Shown here one piece after another: positions 17,048-26,409 of a stretch of 64,000 nucleotides of DNA. Source of the stretch: VYFG01 sp965203365 (GTDB lineage: Bacteria > Pseudomonadota > Gammaproteobacteria > Arenicellales > Poriferihabitantaceae). Below the pieces are notes generated by a model. That model ran no database searches and had not been told where the DNA came from. It saw only the letters and a list, made by a program, of their open reading frames with translations. The position numbers were made by a program, and so were the translations under genes. The first letter of the stretch is position 1. The number at the start of each line of letters is the position of its first letter. Where the stretch lies: positions 3,038,001 to 3,102,000 of the forward strand of contig OZ241878.1 of the NCBI GenBank assembly GCA_965203365.1, read 5' to 3'.

Positions 17048-17974
17048 ATGTCGCCGTTACGACGGTCTCAGGTGATTGTGCCGGACCGGCTGCAAAGCCT
17101 GATGGTGCGCAGTGATGTGGCAGGCCTGAAAGCCTTGGCGCAACACGTGTTGCTGCTGGCCGGATTGGCGTTGGGTTCCGTGGTCTTGCCATCGGTGTTG
17201 GCGATCATCTGCTGGTTGGGTTATGCCGTGGCACTGGTGTTTGTCTTCTGCCCCTTGCACGAGAGCATCCACGAAACCGCCTTTGCATCGAGATGGATGA
17301 ATCGGGTGGTGGCGTTCGTGTTTGGTGCCATCCTTTTTCTGCCACCGCGCTATTTCCAGGTCTTTCACATGGCTCATCATCGGTATACCCAGATCCCGGG
17401 ACGCGATCCGGAACTCGGTCTGCCCAAACCTCGGACCCAGTGGGAATATATTTGGGTCGTCAGCGGACTTCCCTATTGGATCGCCCAGATGCGTATGCTC
17501 CTGCGGTCTGCGACGGGTCAAATCGAGCCCTTTGTGCCCGCATCGCGCCGGAAGAGACTGATTAATGAGTCCCGGCTGTTCCTGCTGCTTTACAGTGCCT
17601 TGGTCACATTCTCTGTGGCTGTTGGGACGGCGACCCTGTGGTGGTACTGGCTGTTGCCGGTTCTGGTGGCGCAGCCCGCATTGCGTCTGTTCCTGATGGC
17701 AGAGCACACGGGCTGCCCCGAAGCTCCGGACATGTTTGCCAATACGCGTACCACCTTGACCCACCCGCTGTTTCAGCGGCTCTGCTGGAATATGAACTTC
17801 CATACGGCACATCATGCCTATGCAGGCATCGCTTTTCACCGGTTGCCCGAAGCGAACAGACTGCTGACGGACCATCTGGTTCACGTTGGTCACGGATACG
17901 GTCAGGTAAGCCGGGAGATCTTTCGGGCCCTGGCTCACGGCCGGGCGACGTCGGAAAAGCACGCTGTTCAGTGA
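17048..17974 (+). CDS. Membrane fatty acid desaturase
   Basis: 308 residues. Integral membrane di-iron desaturase with three histidine boxes: HESIHE (in PLHESIHETAF), HMAHHR, and HTAHHAY near the C-terminus. Several hydrophobic stretches flank them. Such enzymes introduce double bonds into acyl chains or act on related lipids such as carotenoid or terpenoid tails; substrate unknown. A good ribosome-binding site AAAGGAG lies 8 nt before the ATG. The next gene, an EamA transporter, starts about 120 nt downstream on the same strand. Confidence 0.88.
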   Translation: MSPLRRSQVIVPDRLQSLMVRSDVAGLKALAQHVLLLAGLALGSVVLPSVLAIICWLGYAVALVFVFCPLHESIHETAFASRWMNRVVAFVFGAILFLPPRYFQVFHMAHHRYTQIPGRDPELGLPKPRTQWEYIWVVSGLPYWIAQMRMLLRSATGQIEPFVPASRRKRLINESRLFLLLYSALVTFSVAVGTATLWWYWLLPVLVAQPALRLFLMAEHTGCPEAPDMFANTRTTLTHPLFQRLCWNMNFHTAHHAYAGIAFHRLPEANRLLTDHLVHVGHGYGQVSREIFRALAHGRATSEKHAVQ

Positions 17975-18091
17975 CCGGGATGTTTCCGTCGATGTCCGGT
18001 GGATGAGGAGACCGTGCGGTTGTCCGATCGTTGACCACACCCCATCCTCTTCCATGATCCGCCAAGGGATGATGGCGAGACACCCGAATCC

Positions 18092-18985
18092 ATGTCACTG
18101 ATCGTCACACCGAAAAGCGACCGGCCGACACTGGGCATTCTTCTTATGTGCTCGGCTTATCTGATGTTTGCCTTGCTGGACAGCAGTGCAAAATGGCTGG
18201 CATTGGCCGGGCTGTCCGCACTGCAGGTGGCCTTTATCCGTTATCTGGGGCATTTCATGATTTCCCTAGCCCTGATCGGTCGGGGTGGATTGACGTTGAC
18301 CCGCTTCCGGACGGGGCGACCGGTCCTGGTGGTGGTGCGAGGGGTGCTCTTGATGTTGACCACTGTGCTGAACTTCATGGCACTCCAATATCTTCCCCTG
18401 ACGCTCACGGCCACCATCATGTTCTCCGCACCGATTATCGTCTGCGCATTGTCCGGCGTGTGGCTAAAGGAGCAGGTGGGGATTTGGCGCTGGTCCGCCA
18501 TTTTGATCGGCTTCATCGGCATCCTGATGGCGGTCCGGCCTTTTGGTGTCGAATTCCATCCGGCGGCGCTGCTTTCCTTGGCCAATGTCACCCTGTTTGC
18601 GTTCTATACGATTCTGACCCGCAAACTGGCCGGTGAAGTCCCCACGCAGACACTGCAGTTCTACGCGGGCCTGGTGGGCACTATCGTGCTGCTGCCACTG
18701 GGGATCGGGTCATGGCACATGCCAGCCAATGCCCTGGGATGGTGGGTCCTGTGGGTAACCCCCCTGTTGGGTTGGGTGGGACACGAATGCATTACCCGCG
18801 CACACGGCTTTGCGGAAGCCAGCATGCTGACGCCATTCAGTTACAGTTTCATCGTTTGGATGACCGCTTCCAGCTATTGGGTATTTCACCAGCCGCCGGA
18901 TTTGTGGACACTGCTGGGAGCAGCCGTGGTGATTGTGGCGGGACTGGTGATCTGGTTCCGCGAACGACGGCGTCTCCAGCGCTGA
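18092..18985 (+). CDS. EamA/DMT family transporter
   Basis: 297 residues, ten predicted membrane segments in two EamA domains (for example YLMFALLDSSAKWLALAG near the N-terminus and LLGAAVVIVAGLVIWFRERR at the end). RhaT/RarD-like inner-membrane permease of unknown substrate, not closely similar to the 15917 transporter. It converges with the SDR gene: the two stops are 22 bp apart. Confidence 0.88.
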   Translation: MSLIVTPKSDRPTLGILLMCSAYLMFALLDSSAKWLALAGLSALQVAFIRYLGHFMISLALIGRGGLTLTRFRTGRPVLVVVRGVLLMLTTVLNFMALQYLPLTLTATIMFSAPIIVCALSGVWLKEQVGIWRWSAILIGFIGILMAVRPFGVEFHPAALLSLANVTLFAFYTILTRKLAGEVPTQTLQFYAGLVGTIVLLPLGIGSWHMPANALGWWVLWVTPLLGWVGHECITRAHGFAEASMLTPFSYSFIVWMTASSYWVFHQPPDLWTLLGAAVVIVAGLVIWFRERRRLQR

Positions 18986-19007
18986 CAGCCGTTGCTGGCT
19001 GATCCAT

Positions 19008-19712
19008 TCAGGGGAGGAGGGCACCCCCATCCACATCCACAGTCGTGCCGGTGACAAACGCATTGCCGAGCAGGAACAGCACGGCCTCTGCGACTTCTTC
19101 GGGTTGGCCTGCCCGCGCAATGGCATGGCCTTCGGTGACACGGGAAAAATGCTGCGCCCGCTCTTCGCCTTGAGCGGGAAAAAGGGGGGTGTCGATGATC
19201 CCGGGGGACACCAAATTGATCCGCCGTGGTGCGATTTCCGGGGCCAGTGCCCGGGCAAATCCTTCCACCGCATTGCCCACCGTCGAGATGGCCAGCATGC
19301 CCGGGCCACATTTTCGGGCAGGCGAACCACTGATCAGTACGATGGCCCCGTCATGGGCCAAATGGGGCGTACCGATATGAACGGCATTGGTATAGCCCCA
19401 GAGTTTGGCGAAGGAGCTTTGGAATGCATCCAGATCCATATCCAGAAAGGGCCCCCGAGCTCGCGGACCGCCGGTGGCGGCACACACCAGATAATCGAAA
19501 GGGGCCCTTGCCGTGAACAGTGCCTCCAATGCGGCGCGATCCAGCACATCACAGCGGGCACATTCAATATCATCCTCACACGATGTCGTTCTTCCTCGAC
19601 GACTGACGGCCAGGACTCTTGCCCCCTCATGATGAAGTTGTCGTGAGACCGCTAGGCCAATGCCGGACGTTCCACCGAGAACAATCGCTGTTTTATGTCT
19701 GAATCGGTGCAT
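19008..19712 (-). CDS. SDR-family protein lacking the YxxxK catalytic motif
   Basis: 234 residues. Rossmann fold of the short-chain dehydrogenase/reductase family: cofactor motif GGTSGIG near residues 13-19, CAA in place of NNAG, ISG for the catalytic Ser strand, and a C-terminal substrate loop SPGIIDTPLF. At the place of the active-site YxxxK the sequence is AISTVGNAVEGF, so both Tyr and Lys are absent. A recognised subgroup of SDR-like proteins has lost this motif, so this is probably inherited rather than recent damage. It may bind nucleotide without normal redox catalysis. Confidence 0.85.
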   Translation of the reverse strand: MHRFRHKTAIVLGGTSGIGLAVSRQLHHEGARVLAVSRRGRTTSCEDDIECARCDVLDRAALEALFTARAPFDYLVCAATGGPRARGPFLDMDLDAFQSSFAKLWGYTNAVHIGTPHLAHDGAIVLISGSPARKCGPGMLAISTVGNAVEGFARALAPEIAPRRINLVSPGIIDTPLFPAQGEERAQHFSRVTEGHAIARAGQPEEVAEAVLFLLGNAFVTGTTVDVDGGALLP

Positions 19713-19963
19713 GGGAGCGGGAAAAGAGGAATGGTGGAGGTAGTGTACCCCAATGCTCCCTGACTTGAACTTCGAAACGCAACGATTGGAAAGGAGACTG
19801 CTTTCCGCATAACTTGGTGTCGGTCAGAAAACCCCATATCATGAGGTGACCTGCATTGTGGTATAACTGCTGATTGACGGTAAGAACAACGCTTGGATGT
19901 CCCGATCAAGCAGGTGGATGGCCGTTATTTGCACCCGCCCCCCCGTCTGGATACACTGCCCTC

Positions 19964-21526
19964 ATGCCCCCCGACGATCCCACGCTCAGTGAACTCGAAC
20001 GAACGGCCCTGCAGAAGCTGATGCGGGGGGTCGACCGGGGACGAGCCCCAATCTTCGTCGGGCGACAGGAGGAACGGGCCTTGATCCGGGACCGTCTGGA
20101 ACTGATGCTGGAGCGTCTGGCCACTCCCGCACCCGGGGGTGATCTGACCACGGTGATCCAGGGTGCCCCCGGCGCCGGCAAGTCGGCCCTGCTGGAGAAG
20201 ATCGCAGACGAGTGGCCGCTGGGAGGGTCCGGGTCGGCCATGGCGGTCTCGCTGGATCCCGGTGTGCTCAAGCTGCCGATGCCGGACTGCCTGCGGGCGA
20301 TCGCCCACGCCCTGACCCCGGTACCGGGGATCGGATGGCGGTTGCGCCAGAGTCTGCGGTCGTTCTCGCTCGGGGTGCCGGGGTTCGCCCAAGTGGATCT
20401 GGGGGTCGAATCGACGGAGGAATCCCCACGGCCGCCAGTGCCGGTCCTGTTGCTGTTCGACGAGATCCAGACCGTACTGAACGAACCTTCTTCCGAGTCC
20501 CGGGGGGTGCTGACCGACAATCTGCGCCTGCTGCATACTGGTCGGCATCAGGCGCCGCTGTTTCCGATCTATGGCGGCTTGGCCAATAGCGCGGACCTGT
20601 TGCGAGCGGCCGGGTTGACGCGCCTTTCGATGGGATCGGAACGGACCCTGTCCCGGTTGAGTGAAGCCGAGATGGTCGAATGGATGCGCCGGTTCGTCGA
20701 CGAGCACCTGTCCTCGGCGCGACCGGATCCGACGACCCTGGTGTGCTGGGAAAATGCGTTGCAGCGCGACAGTCAGGGCTGGCCGATGCATGGGCGGAAC
20801 TTCCTCATCGCCTTGGCAGAGGAAATCCGTACAAGGGACTGGCGTCCGGCGGCGGTCGATCTCGACGCCGTGTGCCGACGGGCGCAACAGTTGCGCTTTC
20901 GCTATTATGGTCATCGTCTGCAGGGGGCATTGCAGAACCGGCATGTATTGGTCTCGACGGTGTTGGACGAGATGGCGATGAGCCCCCCGATGCGGGCCGA
21001 TCAGGTTCTGGATCTCCTCAGTCGAGTTCATCGGGTGCGTTCGACGAAGCAGGAGGATCGGGGGGCCTTGCCGGACGGGATGACGGCGGAGCAGACGTTG
21101 GACCTGATGCTACAGGCCGGACTGGTGCAAAAGACGGACGATGGCCGGTTGACTTGTCCGATTCCGTCGCTCGCGAGCTATATCGCGGCCCAGGTCACCT
21201 GGCCGCCGAGTCCCCTGCATGAAGCGGTCTTGGCGGCCAGTTCGGAAGAGATTGACCAAGTGATAGCGCGATGTCGGACGCAGGCCGAACGCGGGGCCCT
21301 GCTGCAGGCCACGGATTCACGGGGCCGCACCCCACTGATCCTGGCGGTCGAACTGGGTCTGATGCCGTTGGTCGAGCTATTGGTGGCGGCCGAGAGCCGG
21401 TTGCCGGCCGCGCTGCGTACCGTGGCGCATCGCGACTGTCGGGGAAGGACGGCGCATGACCATGCTATGGCAGTTGAGGGTGCTCGGATGATAGCCTTGC
21501 TGGACCGGATCCCGGTAGCCGGATGA
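19964..21526 (+). CDS. AAA+/STAND-type ATPase with C-terminal ankyrin-like segment
   Basis: 520 residues from the ATG at 19964; an in-frame TTG at 19874 is possible. P-loop GAPGAGKS near residues 67-74, Walker B LLLFDEIQ near 164-171, preceded by an FVGRQEER box (about 31-38) typical of STAND/Orc-like ATPases. The final about 80 residues contain an ankyrin-type unit (TDSRGRTPLILAVELGLMPL). It is isolated: SDR gene divergent upstream, adenylate kinase gene convergent downstream. Architecture of ATPase plus repeats recalls conflict or signalling sensors, but no effector domain is visible. The role is unknown. Confidence 0.75.
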   Translation: MPPDDPTLSELERTALQKLMRGVDRGRAPIFVGRQEERALIRDRLELMLERLATPAPGGDLTTVIQGAPGAGKSALLEKIADEWPLGGSGSAMAVSLDPGVLKLPMPDCLRAIAHALTPVPGIGWRLRQSLRSFSLGVPGFAQVDLGVESTEESPRPPVPVLLLFDEIQTVLNEPSSESRGVLTDNLRLLHTGRHQAPLFPIYGGLANSADLLRAAGLTRLSMGSERTLSRLSEAEMVEWMRRFVDEHLSSARPDPTTLVCWENALQRDSQGWPMHGRNFLIALAEEIRTRDWRPAAVDLDAVCRRAQQLRFRYYGHRLQGALQNRHVLVSTVLDEMAMSPPMRADQVLDLLSRVHRVRSTKQEDRGALPDGMTAEQTLDLMLQAGLVQKTDDGRLTCPIPSLASYIAAQVTWPPSPLHEAVLAASSEEIDQVIARCRTQAERGALLQATDSRGRTPLILAVELGLMPLVELLVAAESRLPAALRTVAHRDCRGRTAHDHAMAVEGARMIALLDRIPVAG

Positions 21527-21776
21527 GTCAGCGGGTTGGACCGCATGATCGGCTTCGCCCAGTTCGAGGGGTCTGCAGGTGGCATCGGGTCCAGGTGCAG
21601 GCCCATCATGACTCCCTACTGATGCCCGTCAGGAATCCCTACAATGCTCCGATGGGTGGTTATCGTGCATCCGTGATCGGCATATGATTTTTCATCTGGA
21701 TCACCCGTTCAAGCGTTGGGTCCACATGGGGACACTGGCATCATGGCAACACGGAAAGGCCACCTCTTACCGAGAT

Positions 21777-23174
21777 TTACCTGAGGTTCTCCAAATTCTT
21801 CAACATGGATTGAGACACCTCGTTCGGGAGAAGTTCACCATCGATATCGATTAATAGGCCGGTGTCCTGATAGTAGGCAATCAGTGGCTCGGTCTGAGCG
21901 TGATAGGTCTTGAGTCGTGCCCGAATCGTATCCGGATTGTCATCGTCCCGAATATACAGCTCTCCGCCGCAGACGTCACAAATCCCCTCTTTCAGCGGTG
22001 GGCTGGCATGGCGGTGAAACGGGGTTTGACAATCACGACAGGTCAGCCGGTTGGACAGTCGCTCCACAATGAAATCATCATGTACCTGGATGTGCAAGAC
22101 CGCAACGAGACGTCGTTGCAATTTGTTCATGACTTCGGTGAGGACCTCAGCTTGCGGGGTGGTTCGGGGAAATCCATCCAGGATGAACCCGCAAGCAGGG
22201 TCAATTTGTTCCAGACGGTTTGCAACCATGGCTTCGGTGACATCGTCGGGTACCAGTTCTCCTTGATCAATATAGGTTTTTGCCAGCTTGCCCAGTTCGG
22301 TTTTGGTCTGGATATGCTGGCGGAACAGATCTCCGGTGGCCACATGGTCCAAGTCGAGATGCGCACAGAGCTGCTTGGCTTGTGTGCCCTTGCCGGAACC
22401 CGGTCCGCCCAGCAGGACGATATCCATCGTCGGTTGGGCTTCGCTGCTGCTGATGGCCGTGACGGTTCCCTTGAGGGGCTGAATATCATGCAATTCGTCG
22501 GGAGTGGCGAATACGTCGATGCCCCGCTCGATAGAATCCATAGTGTGGCGAATCGATTCATAGACCTCTTGTACCGTGCCATGACCGTCCACGATCACCA
22601 GTTTGCCGGATTCGGCATAATGATCCAGCAGGGGTTCCAGGGTACGGTGAGAGGTGCGAATGCGGGCTGACACAATTTCCGGGTTATCATCATCCCGTGT
22701 GTGCAATTCGCCCCGACACAAATCACACTGATTTTCCACCGCTGGCGGAAGATGCTCCACATGGTAGGGAGTCTGGCAAATGCGGCAGATGATTCTCCCG
22801 GGCAGACGGCGGGTAATTTCCTCGTCCGATACCTTGAGATAGATGGCGGCCCGCAGGTGGCGGTCCTGACTCCGTGACAGTTCGTCCAACAGGGTTGCCT
22901 GATGGCGGGTCCGAGGGAAACCGTCGAACAGGATTTCCTTGCCCGGCATGACTCGAACCATCCATTCCTCAATCAGCGACCCCACCACTTCGTCAGGCAC
23001 CAGTTCGCCGGAATGCATATATTGTCGGGTCAGAAAACCCAGTGCCGTTCTCTTCTCCAGGGCATCCCGGAACAGGTCTCCGGTTGAGATGTGCAGCAGG
23101 TTGCGAGTGGCGACCAACCTTGGCGCTTGGGTTCCCTTACCCGCACCAGAGGGTCCAATCAGGGCAATGGTCAT
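21777..23174 (-). CDS. adk: Tandem (double-domain) adenylate kinase
   Basis: 465 residues made of two complete adenylate kinase domains (1 to about 220, and about 250 to 465). Each has a P-loop (GPSGAGKGT 7-15; GGPGSGKGT 256-264), STGDLFR/ATGDLFR, DGFPRT, a zinc-type LID with two CxxC pairs (C130/C133/C150/C153; C379/C382/C399/C402) and the RDDDNP(E/D) stretch with its downstream arginines. Adenylate kinase interconverts ATP plus AMP and 2 ADP in the cytoplasm; the usual bacterial enzyme is about 215 residues. Both halves look catalytically competent. The domains are diverged from each other, so the duplication is old. No other adk is in the window. Confidence 0.93.
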   Translation of the reverse strand: MTIALIGPSGAGKGTQAPRLVATRNLLHISTGDLFRDALEKRTALGFLTRQYMHSGELVPDEVVGSLIEEWMVRVMPGKEILFDGFPRTRHQATLLDELSRSQDRHLRAAIYLKVSDEEITRRLPGRIICRICQTPYHVEHLPPAVENQCDLCRGELHTRDDDNPEIVSARIRTSHRTLEPLLDHYAESGKLVIVDGHGTVQEVYESIRHTMDSIERGIDVFATPDELHDIQPLKGTVTAISSSEAQPTMDIVLLGGPGSGKGTQAKQLCAHLDLDHVATGDLFRQHIQTKTELGKLAKTYIDQGELVPDDVTEAMVANRLEQIDPACGFILDGFPRTTPQAEVLTEVMNKLQRRLVAVLHIQVHDDFIVERLSNRLTCRDCQTPFHRHASPPLKEGICDVCGGELYIRDDDNPDTIRARLKTYHAQTEPLIAYYQDTGLLIDIDGELLPNEVSQSMLKNLENLR

Positions 23175-23268
23175 CGTCTGAGGCCGTATGGTTGAGTGTA
23201 TTGTCTAAATGTAACCTACTGGAATCGATGGCTCTAGTGGCGATGGAACCCGCGTTGCAGACATCCGA

Positions 23269-24057
23269 CTATCGGCTGAAGGGCAACCGGAGGCACCACA
23301 TCAGGCGAGTGGGCGCGTCCCCTGGGTAGTTCGGCAGTCCGATGTCCATGGACCGGTGACCTTTGACGGGCTGTTCTTGCCAAGTACGAAAGAGCCGGTC
23401 CCAGATTGTCAGATTGAAACCGAAGTTACTGTCCGTTTCGTTGGACCGTTGGGAGTGGTGTATCCGATGCACATCCGGCGTCACGATCAACAGTCGCAGG
23501 ATCGCATCCAGTTTGCGCGGTATAGCCAGATTGGAATGGTTGAAAAGGGAGGTGGTATTGAGAAGGATCTCAAAGACCACGACGGCCATCACGCTGGGTC
23601 CGATGAGCATCACCAGCAGCATTTTGTACAGCGTTGAGAGCAAAATTTCAAAGGGATGAAAGCGAACACCGGTCGTCGTGTCGAACCGGGGGTCGGCATG
23701 ATGAACCCGGTGAATCCGCCAGAACCAAACAAAATGATGGGCGGCGCGATGCTGTAGGTAGAGCCCCAGGTCCAGTAACAGCAGGGCGATGACCAGTTCC
23801 AGTGCGTCTGGCAGCATCCATTGGTTGAACATTCCCCAGGACCGTTGTTCGGTCCAGTGGGCCAAGCCGATGACCGTCAGGGGTAAGGCCAGACGTACCA
23901 CCAACGTGTCGATGATGATGAGTCCCAGGTTGGTGCCGAGCCGGGGCCAGGTCGATACGACCTGATGTCGCCTGGGCCAAATCCGTTCTACCATCAGCAA
24001 CCACAGCAAAATCCCGATGAATATGCCGACTCTGATCGTGTTGAACTCTTCATCCAT
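23269..24057 (-). CDS. Sterol desaturase/fatty acid hydroxylase family protein
   Basis: 262 residues. Integral membrane di-iron oxygenase with histidine clusters HRAAH (103-107), HRVHH (116-120), NHSN (173-176) and HRIHH (197-201), and at least four hydrophobic segments in the first 165 residues. Members hydroxylate or desaturate sterols, fatty acids or carotenoids; the substrate here is not evident. It lies downstream of a 210-bp gap from the DUF1289 gene and 95 bp before the adenylate kinase gene, all on the minus strand. Confidence 0.88.
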   Translation of the reverse strand: MDEEFNTIRVGIFIGILLWLLMVERIWPRRHQVVSTWPRLGTNLGLIIIDTLVVRLALPLTVIGLAHWTEQRSWGMFNQWMLPDALELVIALLLLDLGLYLQHRAAHHFVWFWRIHRVHHADPRFDTTTGVRFHPFEILLSTLYKMLLVMLIGPSVMAVVVFEILLNTTSLFNHSNLAIPRKLDAILRLLIVTPDVHRIHHSQRSNETDSNFGFNLTIWDRLFRTWQEQPVKGHRSMDIGLPNYPGDAPTRLMWCLRLPFSR

Positions 24058-24275
24058 AGCCGGATTTGACTGGCCCTATCCACCCGACCCTATGCATCAG
24101 GATTGAGCATCCAAACAGGCTATGCGTTGGTCGCAACGCCCATTTTTTGGCCACTGTCCGATGCTCCATTCATCTCTCATGAGTCGACTCCCATGATGTG
24201 ACGGGCTGGACGGCAATGGACAGGTGGCTTGGACCAGTTGGATATTTTGAGGAATCGATTCACGGGACACCATGT

Positions 24276-24482
24276 TCAGCCCCCTTTTTTCCGAGCACGG
24301 GCCGACCTGCCTGTCGCCCGACGTCGGATAGGCAACTGTTCCAACACCGCCCGCTTCTGGTCGGCGGTCATGATCATCCATTCCCGGATTTCATCGGCAT
24401 TGCGAAAACAACCAATGCAGTAAGGTTGGCCGTCGAATCGGCAGACCGACTGACAGGGCGAGGGGACAGTATTGTCCAACAT
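24276..24482 (-). CDS. DUF1289 small cysteine-containing protein
   Basis: 68 residues from the ATG at 24482 (MLDNTVPSPCQSVCRFDGQP). The pattern PSPCQSVCRF...YCIGCFRNADEIREW, with four cysteines that could bind a metal, is the DUF1289 signature; function unknown. An upstream in-frame ATG at 24554 would add an Arg-rich 24-residue extension that is not typical of the family. The gene is on the same strand as djlA and the glutamine amidotransferase but 425 bp after the latter. Confidence 0.8.
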   Translation of the reverse strand: MLDNTVPSPCQSVCRFDGQPYCIGCFRNADEIREWMIMTADQKRAVLEQLPIRRRATGRSARARKKGG

Positions 24483-24554
24483 GGCGACACTTCGGGCTCT
24501 CCGGCGGCGACGGGTCCCGGACCTCGGACGCCGCCGTGTGCTGACACTACTCAT

Positions 24555-24907
24555 GAACTGGTTGTCGGATCAGGCACCGGCCTAGGTGGGTAACACGCAA
24601 ATTGTACTGGTTGAGAGCCGAACCAGCGTAGAAATCATGATCGGCATGCCGCAGGGAACCGGCTCTGTGCCGGGGAACGCCCGAAAGACCAAGGCGAGTG
24701 GTGGGCCATCTATTCATCGGAGTCCGGTGCATGCAATAGACATTCCAAGAGGTATCGGACAGATCGGGATCTTCGTTCCGTTCAATCCTTGACACCTCCC
24801 CAGTCCTGAAAAGCCGATCAGTTGGAAGGGCAGCTTGCACAGGATACGAAACCCCACCGGTAGAAAGCGGTAGGGTCAGACTGCGGGCAAGTCTCCCCAG
24901 ACTGGAT
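24555..24907. other. Gap between DUF1289 gene and glutamine amidotransferase
   Basis: An open frame covers it on the minus strand, but it is a continuation of a shadow frame of the amidotransferase gene and resembles nothing. No promoter or RNA gene recognised. Confidence 0.4.
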
Positions 24908-25627
24908 TCAAGCCGCCGCCTTTCTGAACAGTTTCGCCAGTAAATCATCAAACCAGCGACCTTGTGCGTCGTCATAGAGTGCCATGAGACGATCCTGCTC
25001 GTGCCGCTCTTGGGCACCGGGAATATCGTACAGGGACCACTCGGCATTTTGCCAGCGGCGAAATATCGACGGACTGATTTCAGGATGGAACTGAAGCGCC
25101 AGGACATGATCACCGAAGCGAAATGCCTGATGGGGAAAGCGTTCACTGGATGCCAGATGAACTGCGCCGGTTGGGATGTCGAACTCCTCACAATGTGCTT
25201 CGGTGGCGAAAAAATCTTTTGGCAGCCAGTCCGGTGCCTCGGCTGTGGGGGTGAGGGGATAGTAACCGAATTCGCATTCCGTGGGTATGCGTCGATGCAC
25301 CCGCGCCCCCAGCGTATGTGCGATCAGTTGTCCGCCCAAGCAAAGACCGAGCACCGGCAAGTGGCTTTCAAGGCACCGTTCAATCCATCGAATTTCATCT
25401 TTGAGATAGGGAAATTGATCTTGCTCGTGGACGTTCTGCAATCCGCCATAGATTACGGCGCCAGCCAGTTCCGGCCCGAGAGGGGGAAGAGGCTCGCCTC
25501 GAAACGGACAAACCAGCCTTTGCTCAAACCCAAGCGACCCCAATCCGGTCCATGCCCGGTCGTCTTGGAGGTTGTCATGGTGATCAACAAAGACAATGAC
25601 GGACCGGTTGGATGTGGAGGCGGTCAT
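24908..25627 (-). CDS. Class I glutamine amidotransferase (GMP-synthase-like)
   Basis: 239 residues from the ATG at 25627, preceded by GGAG at 6 nt spacing and overlapping the djlA stop as ATGA; a TTG at 25660 is less likely. Nucleophile elbow GLCLGGQLIAH, and the His of LQFHPEI, match the triad-type GATase1 fold of GuaA-like stand-alone amidotransferases. They hydrolyse glutamine or gamma-glutamyl compounds to deliver ammonia. The partner synthetase is not nearby, so the substrate is unknown. It forms an operon with djlA. Confidence 0.88.
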   Translation of the reverse strand: MTASTSNRSVIVFVDHHDNLQDDRAWTGLGSLGFEQRLVCPFRGEPLPPLGPELAGAVIYGGLQNVHEQDQFPYLKDEIRWIERCLESHLPVLGLCLGGQLIAHTLGARVHRRIPTECEFGYYPLTPTAEAPDWLPKDFFATEAHCEEFDIPTGAVHLASSERFPHQAFRFGDHVLALQFHPEISPSIFRRWQNAEWSLYDIPGAQERHEQDRLMALYDDAQGRWFDDLLAKLFRKAAA

Positions 25628-26409
25628 GGTGTACTCCGTGCATGGCGAATCGTTTCCCAAGCTTTTCTGATTTCCCCGGTTTTTTCGTTCGCCAAGCGGA
25701 CCATTTCTTCGGGCAGACCCTTCGACACTAGCTTGTCTGGATGGTACTGGCTGATCAGTCGTCGATAAGCCTTGCGAATTTCACTGGTGGACGTGTCGGG
25801 TCGGACACCGAGAATCTGATACGCATCTTCAAGGGTGAAGTGTTTCGGATGGGCCTGTGAGTGGACAGTTCCCTGGACCATTTCGATGATTTCCTCCAGG
25901 GAGCGCCGGTTGAAGCCGAGAATTTCGGCCAGCCGAAAGAGCAGTATGGATTCGGCCGGATCCATATGGCTATCCGCCAATGCCGCTTGGACCTGGATTT
26001 CGAGAAACATCCGGATCAGGGAGGTTCGTCGATGACATTCCCTACGAAACTGGATCACCACTCCCTCGAAATCGAAATCCGGCCTTTTGCCCTGCTTGAA
26101 AAGTGATTGGGCCAGCTCCCGTTGCTCCTTGGACAGTTGCATTTCCCTGATTAGCGTCTTGGCTAGGTCGACTTCGTCTCGGGTAACCCGGCCGTCGGAT
26201 TTGGCGAGATGCCCCATGACGGAAAAGGTGGCCGTAAAGAAGGCCAATTGAACCCTCTCCTGATCGCCCGGATTCCCGGGTCTGGCACGTTCGGGGCTTG
26301 CCGACCGATTATCGAACCCATGGCCAAAATATGTGCCCAGCAAGGCACCCAAGGGACCGCCCACCAGAAATCCCACTGTTCCACCAATCAGTTTGCCCCA
26401 CCAACTCAT
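25624..26409 (-). CDS. djlA: DjlA-like co-chaperone (TerB domain plus DnaJ domain)
   Basis: 261 residues from the ATG at 26409, with AGGTGGT just upstream; longer starts to 26544 lack support. N-terminal membrane-anchor-like glycine-rich segment MSWWGKLIGGTVGFLVGG, central TerB-like helical domain (about 60-180), and C-terminal J domain with the HPD motif in YHPDKL. DjlA anchors DnaK to the inner membrane and affects capsule and envelope stress signalling in enterobacteria. The amidotransferase gene downstream overlaps its stop. Confidence 0.92.
   Translation of the reverse strand: MSWWGKLIGGTVGFLVGGPLGALLGTYFGHGFDNRSASPERARPGNPGDQERVQLAFFTATFSVMGHLAKSDGRVTRDEVDLAKTLIREMQLSKEQRELAQSLFKQGKRPDFDFEGVVIQFRRECHRRTSLIRMFLEIQVQAALADSHMDPAESILLFRLAEILGFNRRSLEEIIEMVQGTVHSQAHPKHFTLEDAYQILGVRPDTSTSEIRKAYRRLISQYHPDKLVSKGLPEEMVRLANEKTGEIRKAWETIRHARSTP

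Noticed and set aside
24547..25191. 214-codon minus-strand ORF
   Set aside because: Mostly an out-of-frame shadow of the glutamine amidotransferase gene, with no resemblance in its unique part.
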